Source of the DNA: Ruegeria sp. SCSIO 43209
Lineage (GTDB): Bacteria > Pseudomonadota > Alphaproteobacteria > Rhodobacterales > Rhodobacteraceae
Assembly (NCBI RefSeq): GCF_019904295.1
Contig: NZ_CP065359.1
Coordinates: forward strand, 2,133,001-2,197,000
Length of the DNA stretch: 64,000 nt
Reading direction: 5' to 3'
Below are positions 26,781 to 35,920 of the stretch, piece by piece (within the stretch, counting starts at the first letter, position 1; every line of letters begins with the position of its first letter). A model generated the notes under the pieces. The model was not told the DNA's origin and made no database searches. It worked only from the letters and a program-made list of their open reading frames with translations. Both the position numbers and the translations under genes were made by a program.

Positions 26781-28277
26781 ATGACCAAGCCTTTGCCTGA
26801 GGTGACCCCAAACACCTGGAGCTTTCTACGCGATCCGATGATCAAGCCCACGGGCTTTCGCGAATATGACGCGCGGTGGAAATACCCCGATGAGATCAAT
26901 CTGCCAGGCATGACGGCCCTGGGTTTGGGTCTGGGCACACAGATGCTCAAACGCGGGATCGAACCCGTGATTGCAGTGGGAAATGACTATCGCGATTATT
27001 CCCTGTCGATCAAAAACGCTCTGATCGTTGGACTTATGCAGGCGGGTATTCAGGTGAAAGATATCGGCCCAGCGCTCAGCCCGATGGCGTATTTCGCGCA
27101 ATTCCATCTGGACGTACCGGCGGTTGCGATGGTCACGGCAAGCCATAACCCGAACGGTTGGACCGGCGTCAAAATGGGCTTTGACCGCCCATTGACCCAC
27201 GGCCCTGACGAAATGTCGGAACTGCGCGACATCGTCCTGAACGGGGAAGGTGTTGCACGCCCGGGCGGGTCATATGAATTCGTCGATGGCGTGAAGGAAG
27301 CCTATATCGATGATCTGGTCGGTGACTTCAAAATGTCGCGTCCGCTGAAAGTGGTTTGTGCCACCGGCAACGGCACCGCCGCCGCCTTCGCGCCCGAGAT
27401 TTTCGAAAGGATCGGGGTTGAGGTTGTGCCCAGCCATACACGGCTGGATTACACCTTCCCCAATTACAATCCGAACCCGGAAGCCATGGAAATGCTGCAT
27501 GACATGGCCGACACAGTCAAATCCAGCGGCGCGGACCTGGCGCTAGGGTTTGATGGGGATGGCGATCGTTGCGGTGTTGTGGATGACGAAGGCGAAGAGA
27601 TATTTGCCGATAAGGTCGGCGTCATCATGGCCCGTGATCTGGCCAAGCTGCATCCAGGTTCGACCTTTGTAGCCGATGTGAAATCCACTGGGCTGTTCGC
27701 CAGCGATCCCGAGTTGCAAGCGCTTGGGGTCAAAGCCGACTACTGGAAAACCGGCCATAGCCATATGAAGCGCCGCGTCAAGGAAATCGGTGCGCTGGCT
27801 GGGTTTGAGAAATCGGGACACTATTTCTTGGCCGAACCGGTCGGGCGCGGATACGACTGCGGAATGCGCGTGGCGGTGGAAATCTGCAAACTGATGGACC
27901 GTAACCCGGATCAAAGCATGTCGGACCTGCGCAAGGCGCTGCCCAAGACGTGGTCAACACCCACCATGTCTCCTTACGCAGCGGATACTGAGAAATACGA
28001 AATCCTGCAGCGCTTGGTCGAAAGACTGGTCGCCAAAGCCGATGCGGGCGAACGCTTTGCGGGGCGGGCTATCAAAGAGGTCGTGACCGTCAATGGAGCC
28101 CGGGTCATTCTGGACAATGGCAGTTGGGGACTCGTCCGCGCGTCATCCAATACACCCAATCTGGTCGTCGTCTGCGAAAGCAGCGAAAGCGAGGATGAAA
28201 TGCGCGCGATCTTCGCAGATATCGACGCCGTCATTCGAACTGAACCCGGCGTGGGCGAATACGATCAGACAATCTAA
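26781..28277 (+). CDS. Phosphomannomutase / phosphoglucomutase
   Basis: A 498-residue alpha-D-phosphohexomutase. The active-site serine is in VTASHNPNG (near residue 119), metal binding is in GFDGDGDRCG (near 258), sugar binding is in EKSGHYF (near 345) and the phosphate loop is RASSNTPNL (near 455). It interconverts hexose 6- and 1-phosphates for nucleotide-sugar synthesis. It follows kdsA by 15 bases in the capsule module. ATG 26781 is preferred to a TTG 12 bases upstream. AlgC-like bifunctional activity is likely but not provable here. Confidence 0.92.
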   Translation: MTKPLPEVTPNTWSFLRDPMIKPTGFREYDARWKYPDEINLPGMTALGLGLGTQMLKRGIEPVIAVGNDYRDYSLSIKNALIVGLMQAGIQVKDIGPALSPMAYFAQFHLDVPAVAMVTASHNPNGWTGVKMGFDRPLTHGPDEMSELRDIVLNGEGVARPGGSYEFVDGVKEAYIDDLVGDFKMSRPLKVVCATGNGTAAAFAPEIFERIGVEVVPSHTRLDYTFPNYNPNPEAMEMLHDMADTVKSSGADLALGFDGDGDRCGVVDDEGEEIFADKVGVIMARDLAKLHPGSTFVADVKSTGLFASDPELQALGVKADYWKTGHSHMKRRVKEIGALAGFEKSGHYFLAEPVGRGYDCGMRVAVEICKLMDRNPDQSMSDLRKALPKTWSTPTMSPYAADTEKYEILQRLVERLVAKADAGERFAGRAIKEVVTVNGARVILDNGSWGLVRASSNTPNLVVVCESSESEDEMRAIFADIDAVIRTEPGVGEYDQTI

Positions 28278-28286
28278 ATAACACTA

Positions 28287-28312
28287 TGAAGGGCACCCAT
28301 TTCGGCGCCCTT
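28287..28312 (+). terminator. Hairpin after the phosphohexomutase gene
   Basis: AAGGGCACC and GGCGCCCTT form a stem with one internal mismatch, followed by TTGTT. It marks the end of the capsule-module transcript and lies before the convergent asmA-like gene. Confidence 0.6.
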
Positions 28313-28328
28313 TGTTATCGCGCTTAGA

Positions 28329-30257
28329 TCAATCCCCGCCAAACAGCTTGAGCAGGCCTTTCTTGGCCTCATCCTCAAGCTTGTTCTTCAGCGCGTCTTC
28401 GATGTGATCGGAATCCGTCACCGTGGTATCCAGTTCTTTACCAACCTTTTCTAAAACCTTCTTCTTTGCGTCGTCTTCCAGTTCTTTAACTTTGCCTTCG
28501 GCTGCCGCCTCAATGACTTTGGTAAGGTCCGGCTTGATCGACGGGTCGCTCCACGGACCTTTAATTCGGACGGGTACCGATATCCCCTGCCCTGAGTTGG
28601 CGCGCAGGGCGACCGGTGTGAACAGATAATCGATATCGCGAGCTCCTAAGCCGATGCGGCCCGTACCGTCCGCCCGGAAATTATCCAGCTGCATCAACAG
28701 GTCCTTGTTGGTCAAGTCGCCATTCTTCATCGTAAAGCTGGCCGTAAGGCTGTTGAATACGGTCGTACCACCCGATCCCTTTCCCCGCCCCATAAGGCGG
28801 TCAAGATCCAGCCCCGAGATAACGCCCCGCCCGACCTCGATATCTCCTTTGCCGCTGAGCGATCGCATGATCTGATCTTCGCTCTGTCCGACGCCCAGAA
28901 ATTCAAGATTGCCTGAACCGGTGCCCGAAAGCCGTTTGATATCCCCAAGCGTTTCGAGCGCTTCGTTGATATCGATATTGGCGGCTTTCAGATTTCCACC
29001 AACCGACAGACCGTTGCGATTATTGGCGACCACCTGGCCGTTCAATTGCCCCGAGAACAGCGAGGCCGGGTGCATCTGCAATACAGCCCGCGACCGATCA
29101 AGGCTGAGTGTCAGATCACTTTTGCCAAAGGTCATACCCGGAACCGCAATCGAGGTGGCTTGCAAGCGGATCTTGCCATTTGCCAGCGCCAGAAACGACG
29201 CATCAATTGGGGCTTTTGACCACCCTTCCGTATCTGAGGTGCCGTCAGAAGCGTTGCCTCCGCTTACCTTCGATAAGTCGAGATCACCTGCGTTCAGACG
29301 CGCAGTCATCTGGGGCGGATTTGAAATCTGGATATCAGCTTCGCCCTCAAGCCGGTTTTGATCCAGAACCGCGATCATGTTGCGCAATGAAATCCGCCCG
29401 TCCCGGGTATAGGTCATCTGCCCGGATACGCTCGCGACCTGTCCTAGTCCCTCCGGAACGGTGACTCCTCCCTGACCAAACGCGGCCAGCATCCTTTGGG
29501 TGTCCTTGGCCGTGACCGTCGTCTTGCCATCCATTTCGCCGGCCAGATTCACCCGGCCCGAGAACTGAATATCTCCGCCAGGCGCGGTTAGGCTCAGCTG
29601 CAACGGCGTGACAGCGCCGCTGGAAAATGCGGGCAAGTCGGGGATGGTAAGGTCCACTGCGACGCTGCCTCCGGGGACGGACATACTGGCTTGCATTTCC
29701 ATTGGGGCCGTTACGTCAGGCCAGCGGGCCGAAAGATCGACATCGGCAAAATCCATACTAACCGCGCCATTCTCAAGATAGATTAGGCGCGCATTGGTCA
29801 GTTCCAACCGCTCGAGCGTGATGGGTCGGCTTTCAACGGCTTGCGCCGTAGCGCCCGTTTGCGAGGAGTTACCTGGCTGATGCAGCTCCCAGTTGCCGCG
29901 CCCATCGGCGCGTTCAAGGCGTAGAACCGGGCTATCGGCCAACACCCGTTTGATCCGGATATTCCCAGACAACAACGCCGAGGCATCGACCCCAACCGCG
30001 AGGCTTTGGGCGCTTAGCATCGGTTCCGGCCCGGCCCAAGGCGCATTGCCAAATGTCACAGGGCCGGTTTCCATCCCCAATACCGGCCAAAATGACAGTT
30101 TGACGTCACCGGTCAACGCGAGATCGCGGCCTGTTTGCGCCTTGACTTGTTCAGCAAGTATTGTCGCCAGTTTTTCGCCTGGCATCAGCAGCAAGGCACC
30201 AATGACCAGCCCGAAGGCTGCAACTATGAGAAATAGAAAACGAATGAGCCACTTCAT
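28329..30257 (-). CDS. AsmA family protein
   Basis: A 642-residue protein anchored by one N-terminal helix ([20 protein letters not shown]) with a long periplasmic region of beta-rich repeats typical of AsmA/TamB-like proteins ([28 protein letters not shown]). The C-terminal 60 residues are charged and helical. AsmA proteins are thought to influence phospholipid transfer and outer-membrane assembly. It is monocistronic and converges with the capsule module. Confidence 0.87.
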   Translation of the reverse strand: MKWLIRFLFLIVAAFGLVIGALLLMPGEKLATILAEQVKAQTGRDLALTGDVKLSFWPVLGMETGPVTFGNAPWAGPEPMLSAQSLAVGVDASALLSGNIRIKRVLADSPVLRLERADGRGNWELHQPGNSSQTGATAQAVESRPITLERLELTNARLIYLENGAVSMDFADVDLSARWPDVTAPMEMQASMSVPGGSVAVDLTIPDLPAFSSGAVTPLQLSLTAPGGDIQFSGRVNLAGEMDGKTTVTAKDTQRMLAAFGQGGVTVPEGLGQVASVSGQMTYTRDGRISLRNMIAVLDQNRLEGEADIQISNPPQMTARLNAGDLDLSKVSGGNASDGTSDTEGWSKAPIDASFLALANGKIRLQATSIAVPGMTFGKSDLTLSLDRSRAVLQMHPASLFSGQLNGQVVANNRNGLSVGGNLKAANIDINEALETLGDIKRLSGTGSGNLEFLGVGQSEDQIMRSLSGKGDIEVGRGVISGLDLDRLMGRGKGSGGTTVFNSLTASFTMKNGDLTNKDLLMQLDNFRADGTGRIGLGARDIDYLFTPVALRANSGQGISVPVRIKGPWSDPSIKPDLTKVIEAAAEGKVKELEDDAKKKVLEKVGKELDTTVTDSDHIEDALKNKLEDEAKKGLLKLFGGD

Positions 30258-30319
30258 GGGTCTGCCTTTCCGGCCTTTCTGCTCTGTTTCAAGTCAGCCC
30301 CGAGCGGGCGGGATTTGCA

Positions 30320-30336
30320 AGGGGAAGCTTTCCCCT
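30320..30336 (+). promoter_or_regulatory. 7-bp hairpin just upstream of rimO
   Basis: AGGGGAA (30320-30326) pairs with TTCCCCT (30330-30336) with a 3-base loop, 14 bases before the rimO ATG. The AGGGGA could be the ribosome site and the hairpin may modulate it. Confidence 0.35.
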
Positions 30337-30350
30337 CTATATGCCCGGCC

Positions 30351-31748
30351 ATGAGCACGAACCCACCGAACCTCCGCCCCGATCTAGCCCCAGAGGCCCG
30401 GATCGCCGAGACGCCCCGCCGTGGCCAACCGACCCTTGGAATGGTGTCGCTGGGTTGTCCAAAAGCGCTGGTTGACAGCGAACGCATCCTGACCCGGTTG
30501 CGGGCCGAGGGGTACGGTATTTCGCCGGACTACACGGGTGCTGATGCCGTTATTGTGAATACCTGCGGGTTTCTGGACAGCGCCAAGGCCGAGTCGCTGG
30601 ACGCAATTGGCGAGGCATTGGTTGAAAACGGCAAGGTCATTGTGACCGGCTGTTTGGGGGCTGAGCCTGACTATATCCGGGAACACCATCCGCGCATTCT
30701 GGCGGTTACAGGACCGCATCAGTACGAACAGGTGCTGGACGCAGTACATGCAGCCGTACCACCCGACCCAAACCCTTATGTCGATCTGCTGCCCGCTTCG
30801 GGCGTCAAACTTACCCCGCGCCACTATAGCTATCTCAAGATTTCCGAGGGCTGTAATCATAAGTGCAAGTTTTGCATCATCCCCGACATGCGCGGTAAAC
30901 TCGCAAGCCGCCCGGCCCATGCAGTGCTGCGCGAGGCCGAGAAACTGGTCGACAGCGGCGTGCGCGAACTGCTTGTGATCTCACAGGATACCTCGGCCTA
31001 TGGGCTGGATCGTAAGTATGACGTGAACCCATGGAAAGATCGGGAGGTGCGCAGCCATATCACCGATCTGGCGCGTGAACTCGGCCAATTCGATGCGTGG
31101 GTCAGGCTTCATTACGTCTATCCCTACCCCCATGTGCGCGATTTGATCCCGCTGATGGCAGATGCGGGTAGCAATGTGCTGCCGTATCTCGACATTCCAT
31201 TCCAACATGCGCATCCCGATGTTCTGAAACGCATGGCCCGCCCTGCCGCAGGGGCAAAAACTCTGGACGAGATTGCCAACTGGCGCGCTATTTGTCCGGA
31301 TATCACTTTGCGGTCCACGTTCATCGTCGGCTACCCCGGAGAAACCGAGTCAGAGTTCCAGACGCTTCTGGACTGGATGGACGAAGCGCAGTTGGATCGT
31401 GTCGGCTGTTTCCAGTACGAAAATGTCGATGGCGCCCGCTCGAACGACCTGCCGGATCATGTCCCGGCCGAGGTCAAGCAAGAGCGATGGGAGCGTTTCA
31501 TGGAGAAAGCTCAGGCCATTTCTGAGGCCAAGCTGGCAGCAAAGGTTGGGCAAAAACTCGATGTCATCGTAGACGAGGTGGATGAAGAGGCCGCGACCTG
31601 CCGCACCAAGGCCGATGCTCCAGAAATCGATGGTAACTTGTTTATCGACGAAGGCTTCGAAGGCCTGAAACCCGGGGATATCGTCACGGTCGAGGTAGAT
31701 GAAGCCGGAGAATACGACTTGTGGGGGCGTTTGCACCCCTCGGCGTAA
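30351..31748 (+). CDS. rimO: Ribosomal protein S12 methylthiotransferase
   Basis: A 465-residue radical-SAM enzyme that methylthiolates Asp of ribosomal protein S12. The N-terminal MTTase domain has [13 protein letters not shown] and NTCGF, each with cluster cysteines. The radical-SAM motif is [12 protein letters not shown] (near residue 168). A TRAM domain ends the protein. Features KALVDSE and the SEGCNHKC context favour RimO over MiaB. ATG 30351 gives a protein with a short Pro-rich N-terminal tail; an upstream TTG is less likely. Confidence 0.95.
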   Translation: MSTNPPNLRPDLAPEARIAETPRRGQPTLGMVSLGCPKALVDSERILTRLRAEGYGISPDYTGADAVIVNTCGFLDSAKAESLDAIGEALVENGKVIVTGCLGAEPDYIREHHPRILAVTGPHQYEQVLDAVHAAVPPDPNPYVDLLPASGVKLTPRHYSYLKISEGCNHKCKFCIIPDMRGKLASRPAHAVLREAEKLVDSGVRELLVISQDTSAYGLDRKYDVNPWKDREVRSHITDLARELGQFDAWVRLHYVYPYPHVRDLIPLMADAGSNVLPYLDIPFQHAHPDVLKRMARPAAGAKTLDEIANWRAICPDITLRSTFIVGYPGETESEFQTLLDWMDEAQLDRVGCFQYENVDGARSNDLPDHVPAEVKQERWERFMEKAQAISEAKLAAKVGQKLDVIVDEVDEEAATCRTKADAPEIDGNLFIDEGFEGLKPGDIVTVEVDEAGEYDLWGRLHPSA

Positions 31749-31764
31749 CGAAAGGCGTCTGTCC

Positions 31765-32121
31765 CTAGAACAAGCCGATCAAAATCACGATCCACGCCAC
31801 TCCGGCAGCGACTGCAGACAACGCCACCGCTGCACTTGCTGCATCCTTGGCTTGCCCCGCCAACGCGTGGTGCTCGGTCGAGGTGTGATCGACGGCACGC
31901 TCGATGGCCGTATTAAATAACTCGGCCACCAAGACCAGAATGCCCAAAGCAAGGATCAGCGCCCGTTCTGCCGTACCTAGAGGGAGTGCAAGCGCCAATA
32001 AAGCCGAAATCAGGTTGGCCCAAACCCACCCACGAAACGAATACTCTTGCCGCCAGGTTGCAGCCAGGCCCTGCCAGCTCCAGCGGGTACGATCCTTTAG
32101 GTGGTCAAAGAATTTGCGCAT
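31765..32121 (-). CDS. dgkA: Diacylglycerol kinase
   Basis: A 118-residue membrane protein with three helices. The family signature is visible: AELFNTAIERAVD with the catalytic Glu and Asn, then AKDAASAAV. It phosphorylates diacylglycerol to phosphatidic acid, recycling lipid from membrane-derived glycan synthesis. The start at ATG 32121 gives the usual length; an upstream in-frame start would add 15 residues. Confidence 0.92.
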   Translation of the reverse strand: MRKFFDHLKDRTRWSWQGLAATWRQEYSFRGWVWANLISALLALALPLGTAERALILALGILVLVAELFNTAIERAVDHTSTEHHALAGQAKDAASAAVALSAVAAGVAWIVILIGLF

Positions 32122-32183
32122 GGGGTTTCCGATCAGTCGTCCTGCAAGAAGACGTCCGCGACCCACAGCAGAAAGGCAAGAAA

Positions 32184-32213
32184 AAACCGCCTCGAAGGCG
32201 GTGTTCTTTTTAG
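32184..32213 (-). terminator. Rho-independent terminator after the small lipoprotein gene
   Basis: ACCGCC (32186-32191) pairs with GGCGGT (32197-32202). On the minus strand it is followed by a run of six T, just downstream of the lipoprotein stop. Confidence 0.82.
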
Positions 32214-32256
32214 AGGTGCGCAGGCGGCCCTGCGATCAGAACCGCCTGCTTAATAC

Positions 32257-32445
32257 TTATTGGGTGACCGGGTTACATACGGTCTGGCCTGCTTCGGTTG
32301 TGGCCAGTTCATAGCCTGCCGAGCAACTGGGTGTACCAAACTTGTCATAGTCGGGCTGGATGTAAACCGGGGTCGGTTCCTCTTGCTGCGAGCACGCAGT
32401 CAATACAACGGCCGTGGCGCAGATAGCAGCAAATTTCAGTTTCAT
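32257..32445 (-). CDS. Small lipoprotein
   Basis: A 62-residue protein with a signal peptide ending in the lipobox LTAC (near residue 18) and then a short Gln/Glu/Pro-rich linker. The mature part contains two further Cys (PSCSAGYEL and TVCNPV), likely one disulfide. ATG 32445 has AGAGGA nine bases upstream. Function unknown. It is a single gene with its own terminator. Confidence 0.75.
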   Translation of the reverse strand: MKLKFAAICATAVVLTACSQQEEPTPVYIQPDYDKFGTPSCSAGYELATTEAGQTVCNPVTQ

Positions 32446-32660
32446 GTCCATCAATCCTCTATTACTTTTCTGATATTGCCCAGTTTTTCGGGGCCGGTAT
32501 CAGAATAGGACCAAGAATTTCATATGGCAACCGAATCGATAACGCATTCGTGAATAAAGGCGAAACCACGCTGGAAGGCGGGTTTTCATTCGCAGTCTAC
32601 CTTTTTTGACAAAGAGCCTTAAACTTTGACTTCGACATCAGCCAAAGACGGAGTAGCCAC

Positions 32661-32903
32661 ATGTCAGACGCCCCGATCATCGCCCAGAAATCGCCCTATC
32701 CGGTCGAAGTGACCGAAGGAAAAACCTATTTCTGGTGCGCCTGTGGCAAGTCCAAGCGGCAACCATTTTGCGACGGTTCGCACAAAGATACGTCGTTCGA
32801 ACCCGTAAAATATACGGCTGAGGCCAGCAAAAAGGTGTTTTTTTGTGGCTGTAAGCACTGCGCCAACCCGCCGTTATGCGACGGAACGCACAATAAGCTC
32901 TGA
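32661..32903 (+). CDS. Double CDGSH iron-sulfur domain protein
   Basis: An 80-residue protein with two CDGSH motifs: CACGKSKRQPFCDGSH (near residues 26-41) and CGCKHCANPPLCDGTH (near 62-77). Each matches the 3-Cys, 1-His ligand pattern that binds a [2Fe-2S] cluster. It is the bacterial counterpart of the two-domain Miner2 class. It has no membrane anchor. Its stop is 3 bases from the stop of the convergent Cys-motif gene run. Confidence 0.92.
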   Translation: MSDAPIIAQKSPYPVEVTEGKTYFWCACGKSKRQPFCDGSHKDTSFEPVKYTAEASKKVFFCGCKHCANPPLCDGTHNKL

Positions 32904-32906
32904 AGG

Positions 32907-33164
32907 TCAGGTCAAGTCGTTCAAAACCTGAGCATTGGCACAAAAATCAGGCGCTTTCTCAGCCAGTCCTTGTTGTGCAGCAAGCCATATCTGACAACGT
33001 TCGTCGCATATTGCGCCCCGGCATCGGGTCACCATCTGAGCGTAGTCGGCAGGTGTCAGTTTCCCTTCGGCCATTGCTTCGGTCAGAGAAATCCCTAAGG
33101 ATCGCGCGACCGAGCGTGTCAGCCAAAAGTGCTTTTCGATCTCGCCCAGTGATGTTCGATTCAT
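32907..33164 (-). CDS. DUF6455-like small Cys-motif protein, copy 3
   Basis: An 85-residue cytosolic protein. It starts with a helical part (LTRSVARSLGISLTEAMAEG) and has the cysteine core CRGAICDERCQIW (near residues 48-60), ending FCANAQVLNDL. The layout matches the two genes upstream, so all three are paralogues. I believe this family is the Rhodobacteraceae DUF6455, with no known function. It starts 4 bases after the previous gene with AAGGTG as ribosome site. Confidence 0.72.
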   Translation of the reverse strand: MNRTSLGEIEKHFWLTRSVARSLGISLTEAMAEGKLTPADYAQMVTRCRGAICDERCQIWLAAQQGLAEKAPDFCANAQVLNDLT

Positions 33165-33168
33165 TTGA

Positions 33169-33432
33169 TCACCTTTGCTTGCTGACCCTCAAGGTGGCGA
33201 ACCTGTGTCGGTTTGGGCAGGTGCAGGGCGCGCTTTCCGCCGTTTCGTTCTCGTTCAACCAGTCTGGGCATGCCCGCGCCCATTCGCACCCGCGGCAGAG
33301 CTGAACCATATCTGCCCATTCCTGTTGGCTCAGGTGCCCGTCGCGATGTGCGGTGGCAAGGTCGGCTCCCGTCGCCTGTGCCATTCGCAATACAAGGCGA
33401 AGATGGGTCATGATCCGTCCAAGTCGTGGCAC
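33169..33432 (-). CDS. DUF6455-like small Cys-motif protein, copy 2
   Basis: An 87-residue paralogue with CRGCEWARACPDW (near residues 46-58) as the cysteine core and a second CTCPNRH near residue 70. The chosen start is GTG at 33432 with GGGGG five bases upstream; ATG 33411 is an alternative. It sits in the middle of a three-gene run with gaps of 16 and 4 bases. Confidence 0.72.
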   Translation of the reverse strand: MPRLGRIMTHLRLVLRMAQATGADLATAHRDGHLSQQEWADMVQLCRGCEWARACPDWLNENETAESAPCTCPNRHRFATLRVSKQR

Positions 33433-33448
33433 GGTACCCCCTTTGGCG

Positions 33449-33700
33449 TTACGGCTTGAGCCTGTTCAGCAGCTCGTGATTGCGGCAGTATTCAGGTGTG
33501 TCGGGCGCTGTCAGGTTCTTGGCCAGAAACGCCTTGCAATGGCCCGGATTCGGGCATTCCGTACACCGCAATACCGCGTCCGAGATTTCGTCGAACTGTA
33601 AGGCCCCTTCGATGGCAACTTCTTGCAAATCTACGCCCAGCGTCGTGGCCATCCGATCTACAAGGTCGGCGTGACGTCGCAGCGTTTCACGATCAGACAT
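33449..33700 (-). CDS. DUF6455-like small Cys-motif protein, copy 1
   Basis: An 83-residue protein, first of the three. It has MATTLGVDLQEVAIEG followed by the cysteine core CTECPNPGHCKAF and ends YCRNHELLNRLK. ATG 33700 follows AAGGAAA. The four cysteines with a nearby His could bind zinc or an iron-sulfur cluster; that is inference. Confidence 0.75.
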   Translation of the reverse strand: MSDRETLRRHADLVDRMATTLGVDLQEVAIEGALQFDEISDAVLRCTECPNPGHCKAFLAKNLTAPDTPEYCRNHELLNRLKP

Positions 33701-33768
33701 GCGGTTTCCTTTTCCATTCACTCTATGGAAAGGGTAACGCATGCCCCGCACAGTGCCCTTGACTCAGG

Positions 33769-34137
33769 TCAATGCCCGGTTGCCAGCTGGTCCAGATAGG
33801 CCCGCGTGGCGTCCTGCACGCGGCGAAAGCGGTCCCCGCCCAGCTTCTTGCCACCGTACCAGCGTGTCACGATGATTACGTGATCCGTCAGCTCGGCCCG
33901 CTCCATCATCCGCAAAATGACCATTGCCGCGCCAGACTCTCCGTCATCGGCCTTGAGCGCACCGTTTGGCAAGATGGCCGCCCACGTGTTGTGAGTTGCC
34001 TTCGCATATGCCTTGTCGGATTTCAGTTCCGCCAGTACCGCATCGACATCAGCACGACTGGTGACCCCCGCGCCCGTCACAGCATATTTCGACCCGCGAT
34101 CACTGAGAACGACACCCAATCGGGTTAAGTTGACCAT
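33769..34137 (-). CDS. YigZ/IMPACT family protein (UPF0029)
   Basis: A 122-residue protein with the UPF0029 motifs ATHNTWAA, DDGESGAA and VTRWYGGKKLGGDR. It is shorter than typical YigZ (about 205 residues) as it lacks the C-terminal domain, and also lacks the first strand, so it is an N-terminal-domain-only form. Its start codon overlaps the stop of the upstream protease gene by one base. Biochemical role unknown. Confidence 0.85.
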   Translation of the reverse strand: MVNLTRLGVVLSDRGSKYAVTGAGVTSRADVDAVLAELKSDKAYAKATHNTWAAILPNGALKADDGESGAAMVILRMMERAELTDHVIIVTRWYGGKKLGGDRFRRVQDATRAYLDQLATGH

Positions 34138-34835
34138 TATCGTAATCCCAGTTCCCGCGCCGTTTGCAACACAACTTCGACCCGCTGGGCATTGGGAGGG
34201 TGCGTGGCAAGGAAACGATCACCCGGATCAGGAATGCGTTGGAAGAAAGCCATCCCGACCAGCGGATTATACCCCGCCGCGTAAGTGATCTGTGTCCCCA
34301 GACGATCCGCTTCCAATTCGAACTCACGCGTGTAGTTCTGCACCCCGACCTCAGCACCCAGCGCCTGTGCGCGCTCAATCCCTGCATCGTCCGCGCCCTG
34401 ATTGCGCGCGAGTTCACCGAATATCCGCGCGCTCTCTTTGGCGTTCTGCGCCTGCCGGGCGATGTGACCCAAAATATGGTGGGCGGCCTCATGGCTCATG
34501 ACAAAGGCCATCTCGTCCGCGTTCTGCGTTGCATCGATCATCGGCTGTGTAAAAACGACTAGCGGCCGCCCATCCTTGTCCAAGGTCTGAAACGCATTCG
34601 CTGGGGCCTTTGACGAGAGATCAACCAAAATCACAAAATCACAATTGGCAGTCCTCGATTGGCGGCATTCCCGGCTTGCGGTCGTTCCGACAGCCCGGCT
34701 GACCTGCTCGAATACGCGCGCCTTGTCCTTTTGTTCTGATGACGATGGCTGCCATTGATCGGCCGGGATCGCGATAACAGGCGACATATCGCAAGCCGCC
34801 AACAGCATCACCAGCAACAGGGCAAGACGGCGCAT
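34137..34835 (-). CDS. M48 family metalloprotease, lipoprotein
   Basis: A 232-residue protein with a lipoprotein signal (LLLVMLLAACDMSP, lipobox Cys near residue 15). The zinc site is HEAAHHILGH (near residue 114) with the third ligand Glu in YTREFELEADRLG (near 173). It resembles LoiP/YggG-type M48 proteases placed at the periplasmic side. It likely degrades or assists outer-membrane proteins. It is the first gene of a two-gene unit. Confidence 0.9.
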   Translation of the reverse strand: MRRLALLLVMLLAACDMSPVIAIPADQWQPSSSEQKDKARVFEQVSRAVGTTASRECRQSRTANCDFVILVDLSSKAPANAFQTLDKDGRPLVVFTQPMIDATQNADEMAFVMSHEAAHHILGHIARQAQNAKESARIFGELARNQGADDAGIERAQALGAEVGVQNYTREFELEADRLGTQITYAAGYNPLVGMAFFQRIPDPGDRFLATHPPNAQRVEVVLQTARELGLR

Positions 34836-34956
34836 TCACATTCCTTTCGGTCACTCTGTCGGCAGACAAGCATAGCGCGGCATTTAAGGCCGGGCCACAG
34901 CCGATTACAGCTTGCAGCGGGTTGCATTGCGATCTTATGCCCTGCACTCTGCACAT

Positions 34957-35205
34957 ATGTTTTCAATTGAACACGAATTCGACTCGACGGTGATTACGCT
35001 GGTGGACGAAGGCGCAAAGCCTTTGCAAGAGGATGTCGTCATCAACAACTTCGCTGAATGCGTCACACTTGAGCAGTTGGACCCGCGGACCGATCAGATT
35101 CAGAAGATTACCCTGTCACCAGAGCAGGTACGCGATCTGGCCGCTGCGCTGGATTTGCCCGAGGGCGTTTATCAGATACGTGAGTCCGAGAGCACCAAAG
35201 ACTAA
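34957..35205 (+). CDS. Conserved hypothetical protein
   Basis: An 82-residue acidic protein starting MFSIEHEFDSTVITLVDEG. It has no signal peptide or membrane segment. The pattern of strands followed by the helix LSPEQVRDLAAALDLPEG suggests a small alpha/beta fold. I do not know the function. Codon use is ordinary and the ATG at 34957 is preferred as upstream codons look non-coding. Confidence 0.68.
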   Translation: MFSIEHEFDSTVITLVDEGAKPLQEDVVINNFAECVTLEQLDPRTDQIQKITLSPEQVRDLAAALDLPEGVYQIRESESTKD

Positions 35206-35341
35206 TGGTTCCTTTTGGATCTTGCGTCTGATCACAAGCAGCAATTCAGATTGAATTTGTCGCCTTTTGATGAGCAGTTTGCCCTTGAAAGAGAACAGTA
35301 TGCCTCCGACATACAGACTGCCATGTGAAGGAAGTTAACAT

Positions 35342-35920
35342 ATGACCCTGAAGAACCAAGCTGCGCTGGATTTTCTGCACGCGCGCCGGTCTCGTCCGGC
35401 CAAAACACTGGTAGCCCCGGCCCCGACCCGGGAAGAGCTGAGGCCGCTGCTGACTGCTGCAGCGCGCAGCCCGGACCATGGAAAGCTGGAACCCTGGCGT
35501 TTTGTTGTTGTCGAGCATGGGGCCATGCAACGCCTTGCATATCTTACAGAAACTTGTGGTCTCGCCTTGGGAAAATCGCCCGAAGATATCGCCAAGGCGC
35601 GCAGCCAATTCGAAATGGGCCATTTGGCGGTTGCTGTTATTGAGGTGCAGAAACCTTCTGACAAGATACCGGCAATTGAACAGACCTATTCAGCGGGTGC
35701 GGTATGTCTGGCTCTGCTGAACGCAGCGCTGGCCGCAGGTTGGGGGGCCAATTGGTTGTCCGGCTGGCAATCTCATGATCGCGAGTTTTGCGAACAGGGG
35801 CTCGGCTTGGCCGAAAACGAGAAGATTGCAGGCTTTATCCATATCGCAACCGAAGGTACGACCCCTCCCGAACGACCGCGCCCCAATGTCGCGGCACTAA
35901 CCCAATGGGTATCCGAATGA
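35342..35920 (+). CDS. Nitroreductase family protein, YdjA type
   Basis: A 192-residue FMN-dependent protein. Motifs are HARRSRPAKTL (FMN phosphate contact), AARSPDHGKLEPWRF (near residue 40-54) and AAGWGANWLSG (near residue 139). The short length and DHGKLEPWRF match YdjA-like enzymes. It would reduce nitro or quinone compounds with NAD(P)H. It ends in an ATGA overlap with the next gene. Confidence 0.88.
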   Translation: MTLKNQAALDFLHARRSRPAKTLVAPAPTREELRPLLTAAARSPDHGKLEPWRFVVVEHGAMQRLAYLTETCGLALGKSPEDIAKARSQFEMGHLAVAVIEVQKPSDKIPAIEQTYSAGAVCLALLNAALAAGWGANWLSGWQSHDREFCEQGLGLAENEKIAGFIHIATEGTTPPERPRPNVAALTQWVSE

